64,000 nt of DNA from JANQSP01 sp965237565 (GTDB lineage Bacteria; Bdellovibrionota; Bdellovibrionia; Bdellovibrionales; UBA1609). The position numbers and the translations under genes are program-made. The notes below the pieces were generated by a model, which saw only the letters and a list, made by a program, of their open reading frames with translations, was not told the DNA's origin and did no database searches. Of the stretch, positions 42,060-51,961 are shown piece by piece; positions within the stretch are counted from its first letter, which is position 1; each line of letters begins with the position of its first letter. The stretch lies in the NCBI GenBank assembly GCA_965237565.1, contig OZ250145.1, positions 806,001 through 870,000 on the forward strand. Direction: 5' to 3'.

Positions 42060-44159
42060 TTGTCTTCTTCCTCTCCTTCTACTTTGCAAATTCAGACACT
42101 AGATGATTTAAAAACGACTCGTAATATTGGAATCATTGCTCACATTGATGCAGGCAAAACTACATTAACAGAAAGAATTTTGTTTTATACGGGACGCAGT
42201 CACAAAATGGGGGAAGTACACGAGGGCAACACAGTGATGGATTGGATGAAACAGGAGCAAGAAAGAGGCATCACAATTACGGCGGCTGCCACAACTTGCT
42301 TTTGGAAAGGCCACCGTATCAACATCATTGATACTCCCGGCCATGTGGATTTTACGATAGAGGTAGAACGTTCTCTGCGTGTGTTGGATGGTGCCGTTGT
42401 TGTTTTTGACGGGGTCAGCGGTGTGGAATCTCAAAGCGAAACCGTTTGGCGACAAGCAGATAGATACCACATTCCGAGGATTGCCTTCATTAACAAGTTA
42501 GATCGAATGGGAGCAAGCTTCGATAAGAGCTCGCAGTCCATTATTGATAAATTGGGAGCCAGTCCCTTGCATCTGCACATACCTCTGGGTGTAGAGGCTT
42601 CCTTTGAGGGAATGATTGATATTGTTGAACAAAAGGCTGTTGTGTGGGATCAAGATGAGTTGGGAGAAAAGTATTCTTGCATTCCTATTCCAGACGAATA
42701 CAAAGAAAGGGTCTTGTCGGCTAGGGGCAAAATGATTGAGCAATTGGCTGAGCACAATGAAACAATCATGCAGAGATATGTTTCAGGGCAAATTCCTTCA
42801 GAGGAGGAGTTGAAAGAAGCAATCAGGCAGGCCACTTTGTATTTGCAAATTGTTCCGGTTCTTTGTGGGGCAGCTTTCAAAAATAAAGGTGTGCAACAGG
42901 TGCTTTCTGCTGTTGTAGATTATCTTCCGGGGCCTTTGGATGTTCCCCCTGTGGAGGGGAGTTGGGAAGGGAAGAAGTTTTTTTGTCGACCAGATTTTGA
43001 ACATTCACCTTGTGTTTTTGCTTTCAAAATTTCTGAAGATCCTTTTGCTGGTCATTTGGTTTATGTGAGAGTGTACTCTGGTGTGATGAAAGTGGGGAGC
43101 CAACTCTTCAATCCAAGAACAGAAAAGAAAGAAAGAATACAAAAATTGGTGAAGGTGCATTCCAAAGCTCGACAAGAACTTTCCCATTTGAAGGCTGGGG
43201 ATATTGGAGCCGTTTTGGGATTGAAGTTCACACAAACTGGAGACACACTTTGTTCGGTTTCTCGCCCTCTTTTGCTTGAATCTATTCCTTTTCCAGAGCC
43301 GGTAATTTCCATCGTAGTGGAACCCAAATCCACAGCGAATCAAAAGAAGATGTTAAAAATTTTAGAAATGATGCAAACAGAAGACCCATCCTGCTTTATC
43401 TCTTCCGATCCAGACACAGGGCAAGTTCTTTTGATGGGAATGGGAGAACTTCATTTGGAAGTTCTCATTCATCGTCTCACTCATGATTACAAAATTCCAG
43501 TCAATGTTGGCTCTCCTCGCGTGTCCTTTCGAGAGACCATTTTGACGGAAGCAGAAGGCGAAGGAGTTTTTGATAAGGAAATGAATGGGAAAAAACAATT
43601 TGCCAAAGTGATTGTAAAAATTCAACCCAGCAAAGATTTTAGATCCGTGGAATTTCATAATCATTTGTCCAAAAAATTATCGAATAAATTTGTTCGGGCC
43701 ATTCAAAAAGGAGTGGAGGATTCTTCGTATGTGGGTCGTCTAATGGGTTATCGTCTCTTGGGCGTGAAAGTGTTTCTTCTGTCGGCTGAATATGGAAAAG
43801 AAGAATTGATTGCTGATTCTTTTCAAGTCGCTGCTCGCTTGGCTTTTCAAAAAGCTCTGGAGAAGGCAAAAGGCCAGCTCTTGGAGCCTATTTTTGATTT
43901 GGAGGTGATGGTTCCGGAATCCTTTTTGGGAGATGTAATGAGCGATTTGAATACACGAGGGGCGAAGATGGAAGGAGTCACTCATCAAAAACATTTGCAG
44001 ATGGTGAAATCCCAAGTGCCTTTGAGAAATTTTTTTGGTTATGCAACAGCTTTGCGATCTTTTACGAAGGGGCGCGCCTCTTTTTCTATGCAGATGAAAG
44101 AATATGCTCCAGTTCCTGATAAAGTTTTGAAGAAAGTGCTTTCTGGAGAATTTGTATGA
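42060..44159 (+). CDS. fusA: Elongation factor G
   Basis: Translocase GTPase, 699 residues: G1 AHIDAGKTTLTER, RGITITAAA, G3 DTPGHVDF, G4 NKLDRMGA, then domains II-V including GMGELHLEV and the C-terminal SFTKGRASFSM. TTG start with AAGAGG upstream. A 14-residue Ser/Thr-rich start precedes the usual TRNIGI. In many genomes tuf follows fusA; here purD does, overlapping by 4 bases. Whether a second EF-G exists cannot be seen. Confidence 0.97.
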   Translation: MSSSSPSTLQIQTLDDLKTTRNIGIIAHIDAGKTTLTERILFYTGRSHKMGEVHEGNTVMDWMKQEQERGITITAAATTCFWKGHRINIIDTPGHVDFTIEVERSLRVLDGAVVVFDGVSGVESQSETVWRQADRYHIPRIAFINKLDRMGASFDKSSQSIIDKLGASPLHLHIPLGVEASFEGMIDIVEQKAVVWDQDELGEKYSCIPIPDEYKERVLSARGKMIEQLAEHNETIMQRYVSGQIPSEEELKEAIRQATLYLQIVPVLCGAAFKNKGVQQVLSAVVDYLPGPLDVPPVEGSWEGKKFFCRPDFEHSPCVFAFKISEDPFAGHLVYVRVYSGVMKVGSQLFNPRTEKKERIQKLVKVHSKARQELSHLKAGDIGAVLGLKFTQTGDTLCSVSRPLLLESIPFPEPVISIVVEPKSTANQKKMLKILEMMQTEDPSCFISSDPDTGQVLLMGMGELHLEVLIHRLTHDYKIPVNVGSPRVSFRETILTEAEGEGVFDKEMNGKKQFAKVIVKIQPSKDFRSVEFHNHLSKKLSNKFVRAIQKGVEDSSYVGRLMGYRLLGVKVFLLSAEYGKEELIADSFQVAARLAFQKALEKAKGQLLEPIFDLEVMVPESFLGDVMSDLNTRGAKMEGVTHQKHLQMVKSQVPLRNFFGYATALRSFTKGRASFSMQMKEYAPVPDKVLKKVLSGEFV

Positions 44160-45403
44160 ATGTTTTGGTCTTGGGGCAAGGAGGAAGGGAGCACGCTCTG
44201 ATTCGTGCTTTGGGACAGTCTTCTCTTATAGAAACTGTATTTGCTTTACCTGGTCGCGTTGGCTTTGAATCTTTGGCTGAAAATCTTTCCAATCATGTTT
44301 TGGAAAAAGAGAGTGTAAAAATTTTGGTAAAGGAAAATGACATTGGACTGGTTGTGGTGGGTCCAGAAAAAGAATTGGCGGAAGGTTGGTCAGATTTTTT
44401 TCGCTCTCTTGGTGTTTTGGTCTTCGGTCCCTCCAAAGAATCTGCTCAATTGGAGTCTAGCAAAATATTTGCTAAACATTTCATGCTTTCTTCTGGAATT
44501 CCCACTTGTAATTTTAAAATTGTTCATTCTGTGAAAGAGAGCCTGCAAGCTGCTTCTTCCTTTTCCTTTCCCCTTGTTTTAAAAGCAGATGGATTGGCAT
44601 CTGGCAAAGGAGTATTTATTTGCAAAGATGAGAAGGAACTTAGAGAATCAGCTTCCTTGTTATTCGAAAAAAAATCCTTGGGTGATGCTGGCAAACGGGC
44701 ACTCGTGGAACCTTTTCAAGAAGGTTGGGAACTATCTGCCTTTATCTTAACCGACGGGAAAAAATACGAAACACTTCCTTTTGTGAGAGATTACAAAAGG
44801 CTCAAAGAAGGCAATTCTGGCCCCAACACAGGTGGCATGGGAGCTTTCGCTCCTTATCTTATTTCTTCAGATCTCTTTCGGCAAATTGATGAGCAAGTAA
44901 TTCAACCAAGCATAAGAGGTATACAAAAAAATCACTTTCTTTATCAAGGAGTTTTGTACATTGGATTAATGATAAGCAAAAAAGGGCCATTGGTTTTGGA
45001 GTACAATGTTCGTTTTGGTGATCCAGAGGCGCAAGTTTTGCTCCCTTTGCTGGACGGAGATTGGGGAAAAGTTTTTGCTTGTACAGCAAGGGGGCACCTC
45101 CCTTCTTTGCAATGGAAGAAAAATATTTTTGTAACTTGCGTAGTATTGGCGAGTGAGGGGTATCCTCTTCAACCGGTAAAGGGGAGTTATATCAAAGGGA
45201 GTATAGATTTTTCTTCTAGTCATTCGTATTTTCTTCACGCTGGTTCAGAAAAATCTGATGCATCTTGGATCACAAACGGCGGGCGGGTGCTGAATGCTAT
45301 CGGGATGGGAGATACTAAGGAAGAATCCATAAAGCGTGCCTACCAACAATCTCGACTGGTAGGGTGGCGCGGATGCCAATTGCGGTCGGACATTGGTTCG
45401 TAA
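44156..45403 (+). CDS. purD: Phosphoribosylamine-glycine ligase
   Basis: Second step of purine synthesis: ATP-dependent joining of glycine to phosphoribosylamine. 415 residues with the N-terminal VLVLGQGGREHAL, ATP-grasp region PLVLKADGLASGKGVFI, NSGPNTGGMGAF and LEYNVRFGDPEAQ. The ATG overlaps the fusA stop, so the gene rides on the translation-factor operon. Converges with the NtrC-type gene with only 7 bases between. Confidence 0.96.
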   Translation: MNVLVLGQGGREHALIRALGQSSLIETVFALPGRVGFESLAENLSNHVLEKESVKILVKENDIGLVVVGPEKELAEGWSDFFRSLGVLVFGPSKESAQLESSKIFAKHFMLSSGIPTCNFKIVHSVKESLQAASSFSFPLVLKADGLASGKGVFICKDEKELRESASLLFEKKSLGDAGKRALVEPFQEGWELSAFILTDGKKYETLPFVRDYKRLKEGNSGPNTGGMGAFAPYLISSDLFRQIDEQVIQPSIRGIQKNHFLYQGVLYIGLMISKKGPLVLEYNVRFGDPEAQVLLPLLDGDWGKVFACTARGHLPSLQWKKNIFVTCVVLASEGYPLQPVKGSYIKGSIDFSSSHSYFLHAGSEKSDASWITNGGRVLNAIGMGDTKEESIKRAYQQSRLVGWRGCQLRSDIGS

Positions 45404-45410
45404 ATGAGTA

Positions 45411-46841
45411 TTAAAAAATGTTTGTTTTATCCACTATGGGTGGCATGAGAGTCTCTTTCAGACCTTTCTTTTTGATTTTTTCCAATAAAGTAGTGCGATT
45501 GAGTCCAAGCAATTTTGCCGCTTGATTGCGGTTCCATCTTGTTTTTTCGAGAGCTTGTAGGATAAGGGTGCTCTCTAATTGTCCAACAATGGAATTAAAA
45601 TTCAATCCAGTTTGGGGAACTTCAATATCTTCCTGATTGGTTTGGTAAGAATGCATACAATATTTTTTTGGCAGATCAGAAAGCTCTATAAAATCACCTG
45701 TTTTCAAAACGCAAAGACGTTCTATCAGATTTTCCAGTTCTCTGATATTACCCGGCCAGTTGTATCGGCACAAATGATTGATGACAGACTGAGAAACGCC
45801 TTTGATTTTATTTTCTCTATTTTTATTAAATTCCTTTATAAAATAATTGATCAACAAAGGAATGTCATCCGTTCTTTGCCTGAGAGGAGGAGCATGAATG
45901 GGAATAACATTCAAACGATAGTAGAGATCTTTTCTAAATGTTCTTTCTCTCATTGCTACTTCTAGATTTTCATTACTGGCAGCGATCACTCTCACCTTGG
46001 ATTGTAGAATTTGTTCACTTCCAACTGGTTGAAATTCTTTTTCCTGTAGCACTCTGAGCAATTTAATTTGTGTAGATGGTTCCATTGTGCTGATTTCATC
46101 TAGGAATAAGGTTCCACCCTCTGCGGATTGAAAATGTCCTTTGTGGTCCCTGATAGCTCCAGTAAAAGAACCTTTTTGGTGTCCAAAGAGTTCGCTTTCC
46201 AAAAGTTCTCTGGGAATCGCCCCGCAATGAACTGGCACGAAAGGCTTTTTGCTTCGCTTGGAATTGAAGTGTATGGATTTGGCAATCAGTTCTTTACCTA
46301 CACCACTTTCTCCAGTGATCAGCACAGTAGAGTAGGAATCAGATACTTTTTTTATCATTTCGAGGAGATTCAAAACGACTTGGCTTCCTCCAATGAGTTG
46401 ATCGAATTGGTATTGTTTTTTGACCACGGAGAGGAGTTGCTTATTTTCTGTTTCGAGTTGTGATTGAGACAGGGCTCTCGTAACCAAATTAATCATCTCA
46501 TTTATGTCAAAAGGCTTGGTAATAAAATGGAAAGCTCCTTGCTTGGTGGCTTTGACAGCCAAATCAATGGTTCCATATCCTGTCATTACAATGACTTGAA
46601 TATTTTTATATTTTTTCTTTAATTCTTGAATCAGTTCCAAGCCGTTTCCGTCTGGAAGTCTTAGGTCCAAGAGGGCTAGATCAAATGAAAAAGGGACGCA
46701 GAGTTGCACGCACTCTTTTTTTGAATGGACTGTTGTTGTATCATACCCATGATGTGTCAACACTCGTGCCAGTGAGGAACCGAGAGTATTTTCATCATCA
46801 ATAATTAGTACTTTTTTTTTCACCATAGCTGAATGTTTCAT
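45411..46841 (-). CDS. NtrC-type sigma-54-dependent response regulator
   Basis: 476 residues in three parts. The receiver (about 7-120) has acidic pocket IIDDE, phospho-acceptor D59 in LLDLRLPDG, MTGYG and KPF. The AAA+ domain (about 145-385) has Walker A GESGVGKE, the sigma-54 contact loop as GSFTGA in place of GAFTGA, Walker B GTLFLDEI and WPGNIRELEN. A Fis-type HTH ends the chain (NRNQAAKLLGLNRTTLLEKI). Phosphorylation should drive sigma-54 open-complex formation. The kinase-like gene lies just upstream on the same strand (145-base gap), so the two form a likely two-component unit, but that partner lacks an ATPase domain. Confidence 0.95.
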   Translation of the reverse strand: MKHSAMVKKKVLIIDDENTLGSSLARVLTHHGYDTTTVHSKKECVQLCVPFSFDLALLDLRLPDGNGLELIQELKKKYKNIQVIVMTGYGTIDLAVKATKQGAFHFITKPFDINEMINLVTRALSQSQLETENKQLLSVVKKQYQFDQLIGGSQVVLNLLEMIKKVSDSYSTVLITGESGVGKELIAKSIHFNSKRSKKPFVPVHCGAIPRELLESELFGHQKGSFTGAIRDHKGHFQSAEGGTLFLDEISTMEPSTQIKLLRVLQEKEFQPVGSEQILQSKVRVIAASNENLEVAMRERTFRKDLYYRLNVIPIHAPPLRQRTDDIPLLINYFIKEFNKNRENKIKGVSQSVINHLCRYNWPGNIRELENLIERLCVLKTGDFIELSDLPKKYCMHSYQTNQEDIEVPQTGLNFNSIVGQLESTLILQALEKTRWNRNQAAKLLGLNRTTLLEKIKKKGLKETLMPPIVDKTNIF

Positions 46842-46986
46842 CTAGTCTTTATATTTATTCTATTTAGATTAGAGGAAATTATTTTTTTTAACCATAAATT
46901 AAAAAAAATCTGGACTGAATTCACTGGGTATTTAAAACTCGATCAGCAAAGCGTCCAGCTTTTATAGTGGCATTTCTAGACTTCAG

Positions 46987-47928
46987 TTAAGTTTGACGAT
47001 TTACGTTTAACAATTGGTTGATTATGTGAGAACATCTGTGGATTGCGAGAGACATCTCGTTTAGGTCATTTGTAAAATGAGATTTCGGATGTTCCACTAA
47101 CAAAGTTTGCAAAAGGACCATAATCCCTCCTATAGGGTTATTCAGTTCGTGTGCAATGCTACTGGAAATAATACCTAGTTCAACCGATTGGGCAGAATTC
47201 GCAATTTGTTTTTCCATTTTTATTTGCTCTGTAATGTCTCTCAGTATGACCAGTTTGAGTTGTTGATTTTTATTTTGTGTAATCATCTGTTGAGAAATTT
47301 CAAAGAATTCTTTTTGTCTTTCTATATGTCTCAGTTCACGTCTTTTGGCATTTTCGCATCCACATATACACAGCCCTTTGCATTTGCATATATCTGGTCG
47401 CTTAAAAAAAGTGGCAAAGTAATTTTTTTGTAAAAGAGAAGCCTTGGACATTTTTGTTTTTTTTCTAAAGGTTTTGTTTGTTCTTAGGATACGATTTTTC
47501 AGGTCCACTAAACAAATAGGGATTGTCATAGTATCAAAAGCCAATTCCCACTGTTCTTTATTATTTTTTAGCTCCTTGTATTGTTCCAGTCGGAGCAGCG
47601 CTTTTTCTAAAATTCTTCCAACTTTTTTTAAAAATGTTTTTTGCTGGGAAGAAAGTTTTTTCGAACTGCAAAAGTGAATAAAGTAATTTTCCTCTATTTG
47701 GCAACATTCATAATTATAAACTGTTTTTGAATTCTGTCGCTTGCAACAGCTTAGTTCAATGGATTGCATTTCACAAAGAGGAGGAAGATTCTCTTTAATT
47801 ATAGATAAGAGTTTTGTTTCAGAATCAACTAGATAAATGCTTTTTGTGATCTGTTGTAAAAGTGTGAGTTCTTTAATATGCTTCGAGAGTTCTTCCACTG
47901 TTTTCAATTTTTTTCTTTTTGCAGGCAT
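46987..47928 (-). CDS. Histidine-kinase-like protein: PAS and DHp domains, no ATPase domain
   Basis: 313 residues, no membrane segment or signal peptide. An N-terminal roughly 120-residue region resembles a GAF-type sensor. A PAS-like domain follows (about 128-235, ending VILRDITEQIKME), with a cysteine cluster C181, C183, C187, C189, C191 in PDICKCKGLCICGC. Then the dimerisation/phospho-acceptor domain with His260 in SIAHELNNPIGG. The protein stops 53 residues later, at the end of the second DHp helix; the roughly 130-residue HATPase_c domain is absent, and the 145 bases before the response regulator cannot hold it. It may take phosphate from another kinase, regulate one, or be decayed. Upstream of and co-directional with the NtrC-type gene. 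Confidence 0.8.
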   Translation of the reverse strand: MPAKRKKLKTVEELSKHIKELTLLQQITKSIYLVDSETKLLSIIKENLPPLCEMQSIELSCCKRQNSKTVYNYECCQIEENYFIHFCSSKKLSSQQKTFLKKVGRILEKALLRLEQYKELKNNKEQWELAFDTMTIPICLVDLKNRILRTNKTFRKKTKMSKASLLQKNYFATFFKRPDICKCKGLCICGCENAKRRELRHIERQKEFFEISQQMITQNKNQQLKLVILRDITEQIKMEKQIANSAQSVELGIISSSIAHELNNPIGGIMVLLQTLLVEHPKSHFTNDLNEMSLAIHRCSHIINQLLNVNRQT

Positions 47929-48058
47929 TGTCTATTAAGTATAATCTACTTTCTTTTTAAAAACGAAGCTCCCTTTTGAAAGACTAGTCCAAGGAATGGA
48001 GTGTTTTCCAGTTCATTCAAGGCTTGACCTTTACGATCTCTAGAGTGAAAGTGCAAAA

Positions 48059-49450
48059 ATGAAAGAAAAATCTATTACGGCTATTGTGTTGTCTGCGGGA
48101 AAAGGTGTCCGCATGAGGTCTTCTCTGCCAAAAGGGTTGCATCCTGTAGCAGGTCAACCCCTTTTAGCTCGTATTCTAGGGACATTAAAGCAAGTGCCTT
48201 TTATCAATGACATTCGCGTGGTTATCAATGAAGACTCTGTACATTTGATGAAGCCGGTGGCTGATGCCTTCAAGGCTCGTGTGTGTTTTCAAGATCCCAA
48301 AAAGACGGGGACGGCTGGAGCCGTATGTAGTGCCAAACTTGATTCAATAGAAGACAATGTTTTGATTCTAAATGGAGACCATCCTTTTATTTCATTATCA
48401 GATCTCAATGGCATGATCGAATCTTTTTACAAAAAAGAAGCAGATCTTTGTGTGGGTACCTTTGAAGCACAAAATCCGACTGATTATGGGCGTATCATTC
48501 GTCATCGACAAAAGATTGTAGCAATTGCCGAAAAAGATTCCCTCACTCATGAATCCAAAAAAATCAATGAAATCAATACAGGAATCTATGTTGTTAAATC
48601 ACACTGGCTTTCCCTTTGTCTGCCTCAAATCGGTAATGACAATTTGAAAAAAGAATATGGTTTGACGGATATGCTCTCTCTTTCTTCTAAAGAGAATAAA
48701 AAAATTATATCATTTTCTGTTTCAGCGGATACGGCTTTTGGTATCAATTCCCAAATGGAGCTTTCTTTTGCGACAAAAAAGTCCTTCACTAAAAAATTAA
48801 ATGATTTGATGAAACAAGGGGTAATCATTATTGATCCACTCAATACCTACATTGAAGAAGCTGTGCAAGTGGGGGAAGGGAGTGTAATTTATCCCGGAGT
48901 CTACCTGAAAGGGAGAACAAGTATTGGTTCTTTTTGCGCGATAGAGCCTCACAGTTTTATTTTGAACAGTGTGATTCACAAATTGGTTCTCATTCGCGCG
49001 GGTTCTTATTTGGAATCTGTTGAGGTAGGAAGTGAATCGGTCATAGGTCCTTATGCTCGTTTGCGCCCAAAAACCAAAGTGGGAGAGGGATGTCGAGTGG
49101 GTAATTTTGTGGAGATGAAAAATACTAGTTTGGGTGCTCGATCAAAGGCGAGTCATTTGAGTTATCTAGGTGATGCACAAATTGGTGAAGATGTAAATAT
49201 TGGTTGCGGGACTGTTACCTGTAATTTAAATAAGGATGGAAAAAAATATCAGACCAAAATTGGAGATCATGTGTTTGTTGGAAGTGGTACACAGTTAGTT
49301 GCCCCTGTGGAGTTGGAAGACCAGTCAGGAACAGGAGCAGGTTCCGTGATTACAAAAAATGTTCCTTCAAAATCTTTAGGTCTGGAACGGTCGGAACAAA
49401 AGAATTTGGAAAATTATTTTGTTGAAAAGAAAAATGAAAATTTAAAATAG
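48059..49450 (+). CDS. glmU: Bifunctional GlmU, UDP-GlcNAc synthesis
   Basis: Acetylates glucosamine-1-phosphate and adds UMP, giving UDP-GlcNAc for peptidoglycan and LPS. 463 residues: uridyltransferase domain with LSAGKGVRMRSSLPKGLHPV (slightly divergent from the usual LAAGKGTRM), LNGDHPF; from about 255 a left-handed beta-helix acetyltransferase with YARLRPKTKVGEG, FVEMKN, SHLSYLGDA and IGCGTVTCNL. Followed at 10 bases by glmS, so two successive aminosugar steps are co-transcribed. The ribosome site is weak. Confidence 0.96.
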   Translation: MKEKSITAIVLSAGKGVRMRSSLPKGLHPVAGQPLLARILGTLKQVPFINDIRVVINEDSVHLMKPVADAFKARVCFQDPKKTGTAGAVCSAKLDSIEDNVLILNGDHPFISLSDLNGMIESFYKKEADLCVGTFEAQNPTDYGRIIRHRQKIVAIAEKDSLTHESKKINEINTGIYVVKSHWLSLCLPQIGNDNLKKEYGLTDMLSLSSKENKKIISFSVSADTAFGINSQMELSFATKKSFTKKLNDLMKQGVIIIDPLNTYIEEAVQVGEGSVIYPGVYLKGRTSIGSFCAIEPHSFILNSVIHKLVLIRAGSYLESVEVGSESVIGPYARLRPKTKVGEGCRVGNFVEMKNTSLGARSKASHLSYLGDAQIGEDVNIGCGTVTCNLNKDGKKYQTKIGDHVFVGSGTQLVAPVELEDQSGTGAGSVITKNVPSKSLGLERSEQKNLENYFVEKKNENLK

Positions 49451-49460
49451 AAGATTTTTT

Positions 49461-51290
49461 ATGTGTGGAATTGTTGGCTATATAGGTTTTCGCGATTCAA
49501 AAGAAGTCTTGTTTCATGGATTGCAAAAAATGGAATATCGTGGTTATGACAGTGCCGGTTTGGTCGTAGTGGACCAAGGGAATTTTCAAAGAATTCGCTC
49601 AGCCGGAGATTTAAAGCAATTAAAAAAAAAATTGGATCAAAAAAACTATTCCGGTCAGTCAGGAATTGGCCACACTCGCTGGGCCACCCATGGAGAAGCT
49701 TCTGAAAAAAACGCCCACCCTCATCAAAGCAAAGGGTTTTATTTGGTTCACAATGGAGTGATTGAAAATGCTTCTGAATTAAAAGCTTGGTTAAAGGGGC
49801 CTTTTCACTCTGACACAGACTCGGAAGTCATCCTTCATTGTCTGATCAATTCCTATGAAAATTCTCATTCTATGAAGGAAGCTGTGTTTGATACCATGGC
49901 AAAGCTCAATGGGGAATATGCGGTTGTTCTCATGTCCGAGAAACATCCCGATAAACTATGGGCCTTTAAAAAAGGGCCTTCTCTTGTGATTGGTTTGGGA
50001 GAAAAGGAAATCTTTCTAGCCAGTGATCCGCAGGCCTTTCTTTCCTATACAAAAAAAGTGATCTTTTTAAAAGATAATGAGATAGCTCATATAGATAAAT
50101 TTCAAGACATTCAAATTTACTCTGAACAAAAGACTCCAGTCAAAAAGCAGATTCAGTTTTTGGATTCAGAATTAAAAGAGTCAGGACAGTCAGATTATCC
50201 TTATTTGATGCTGAAAGAAATTTATGAACAACCAGAATGTGTCTCTCGAATTATTGAAACTCACATAGATAAAAAAAGACAATCGGTCGAATTGTCAATC
50301 ACTGGCCAACAATCCGTTTTGGATCGAATCATTCAATTTGGTCGGCTCAATATATCTGCTTGTGGAAGCAGTTATTATGCTTCTATTTATGCCAAGTACA
50401 TGATTGAGAGATTATCTGGTATTTTTGTTGCAGTCGATATGGCGAGCGAGTTTCGTTATCGCTCTCCTATTTTGGAGAAAAATTCTCCGATTCTTTTGGT
50501 ATCTCAAAGTGGGGAGACAGCGGATACATTAGCTGTTTTAAAAATGGTTCAAAAATATTCTTGTTCCACACTCAGCCTTTGTAATGTTGTCCATTCTACA
50601 ATCGACCGTGAATCTCTAGCGAAATTGTATATGTCTTCAGGTGTTGAAAAAGCTGTGGCGAGCACAAAATCTTTTTCATCTACCTTGGTAATGTTATTTT
50701 TGCTCGCCTTATCTTTAGCTAAAAAAGCTGGGCGACTGAACAGCACTTTAGAAAAAAAATATGTTCAATCTTTATTATTGCTTCCTTCACAGATGGAAGA
50801 ACTTCTCTCTCAGGATTCTGATTTTGTTGTGGCTGCACACTTTCTTAGAACTTTTAAAAGTTATATTTATTTGGGAAGAGATGTGTACTACCCCTTAGCT
50901 TTGGAGGGGGCTTTGAAGATGAAGGAGCTAACATACAGACATGCTGAAGCCTATCCAGCTGGTGAAATGAAACACGGCCCCTTGGCTCTTATTGACGATA
51001 AGATGGCTATCGTGGGATTGGTTCCTCAAAGTCACGTCTATGAAAAAACTTTGACCAATTTGCAGGAGGCAAAGACGAGGGGTGGTCATCTGATTGTGAT
51101 TGGTACAAAGGGGGATAGAAAAGCACAAACTTTGACTCCACACTTTTTGCCCCTTCCAGCTAGCCACGAATCTTTACGTCCCATTCTGAGCGTGCTAGTT
51201 TTGCAACTGATGGCCTATCATCTGGCTTGTGCTCTAGGGCACAATGTGGATCGACCTAGAAATCTTGCCAAGTCAGTCACTGTGGAGTAA
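49461..51290 (+). CDS. glmS: Glucosamine-6-phosphate synthase (isomerising)
   Basis: Uses glutamine and fructose-6-phosphate to make glucosamine-6-phosphate. 609 residues as in E. coli. Starts MCGIVGYIG, with Cys2 as the glutaminase nucleophile after Met removal; HTRWATHG and HNGVIEN; then two SIS sugar-isomerase domains with SACGSSYYA, SQSGETADT and the C-terminal RPRNLAKSVTVE. No glmS ribozyme is possible in the 10-base gap after glmU. Confidence 0.98.
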   Translation: MCGIVGYIGFRDSKEVLFHGLQKMEYRGYDSAGLVVVDQGNFQRIRSAGDLKQLKKKLDQKNYSGQSGIGHTRWATHGEASEKNAHPHQSKGFYLVHNGVIENASELKAWLKGPFHSDTDSEVILHCLINSYENSHSMKEAVFDTMAKLNGEYAVVLMSEKHPDKLWAFKKGPSLVIGLGEKEIFLASDPQAFLSYTKKVIFLKDNEIAHIDKFQDIQIYSEQKTPVKKQIQFLDSELKESGQSDYPYLMLKEIYEQPECVSRIIETHIDKKRQSVELSITGQQSVLDRIIQFGRLNISACGSSYYASIYAKYMIERLSGIFVAVDMASEFRYRSPILEKNSPILLVSQSGETADTLAVLKMVQKYSCSTLSLCNVVHSTIDRESLAKLYMSSGVEKAVASTKSFSSTLVMLFLLALSLAKKAGRLNSTLEKKYVQSLLLLPSQMEELLSQDSDFVVAAHFLRTFKSYIYLGRDVYYPLALEGALKMKELTYRHAEAYPAGEMKHGPLALIDDKMAIVGLVPQSHVYEKTLTNLQEAKTRGGHLIVIGTKGDRKAQTLTPHFLPLPASHESLRPILSVLVLQLMAYHLACALGHNVDRPRNLAKSVTVE

Positions 51291-51295
51291 AAAAT

Positions 51296-51925
51296 TTGAC
51301 CGAGTTAGAGAAACATTTTGATGAAGGTCTTAGGGTTTTAAAAAAACGGAATAAAAAATTCAGATTTCTTGTGAAACAAACAGGAACGATAAAATTCAAA
51401 AAGCGTGAGCTTAACTTTGAGGGATTAATTGAAGTCATTGTCAATCAACAACTCTCAAAAACTATTGCAAATAAAATTTTTAGTAGAATCAAAGATTTGT
51501 TTCCTTCTTCTGATTCTATTTCTCCAAAAGAACTACATTCAGTGACTCCTCAGAAGCTTAAACGTACGGGTCTTTCGTACTCCAAAGTAGGTTTTATCAA
51601 AAGCTTGTGTAAGGCATTGATTAAAAATCCGCATTTGATGAATGAATGGCAAGAACTCACAAATGAGCAGGCATTTATAGAAATACAAAAGATGAAAGGT
51701 CTTGGCCCTTGGTCGGCAAATATCATTTTATTATTTTATATGGGAAGAAAGGATATATTTCCTATCGGTGATGCTGTCTTAGAAAAAGCGTATTTTAAAA
51801 TATATGGAGTGAAATTGAATTCTTACATCAAGGCTCATATTCAAGCTTTAGCTTGGTCTTTGCCGTTTAAAAGCATTCTTTCTCTTTATTTATGGAAGTG
51901 GGTGGATGAAGGAATGAAGGAATGA
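51296..51925 (+). CDS. HhH-GPD DNA glycosylase (AlkA-like)
   Basis: 209 residues of the helix-hairpin-helix base-excision family. The VNQQLSKTIANKI segment is followed by the hairpin and catalytic part MKGLGPWSANIILL and FPIGDAVLEKAY, whose Asp fits the AlkA catalytic Asp. There are no C-terminal cluster cysteines, which argues against endonuclease III/MutY. Most likely removes alkylated purines. TTG start with GGAG nine bases upstream, five bases after glmS, so it is probably the third gene of the glmU-glmS operon. Confidence 0.86.
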   Translation: MTELEKHFDEGLRVLKKRNKKFRFLVKQTGTIKFKKRELNFEGLIEVIVNQQLSKTIANKIFSRIKDLFPSSDSISPKELHSVTPQKLKRTGLSYSKVGFIKSLCKALIKNPHLMNEWQELTNEQAFIEIQKMKGLGPWSANIILLFYMGRKDIFPIGDAVLEKAYFKIYGVKLNSYIKAHIQALAWSLPFKSILSLYLWKWVDEGMKE

Positions 51926-51961
51926 GTTTTATTACATGGATTTTATACTAAAAATAAAATA

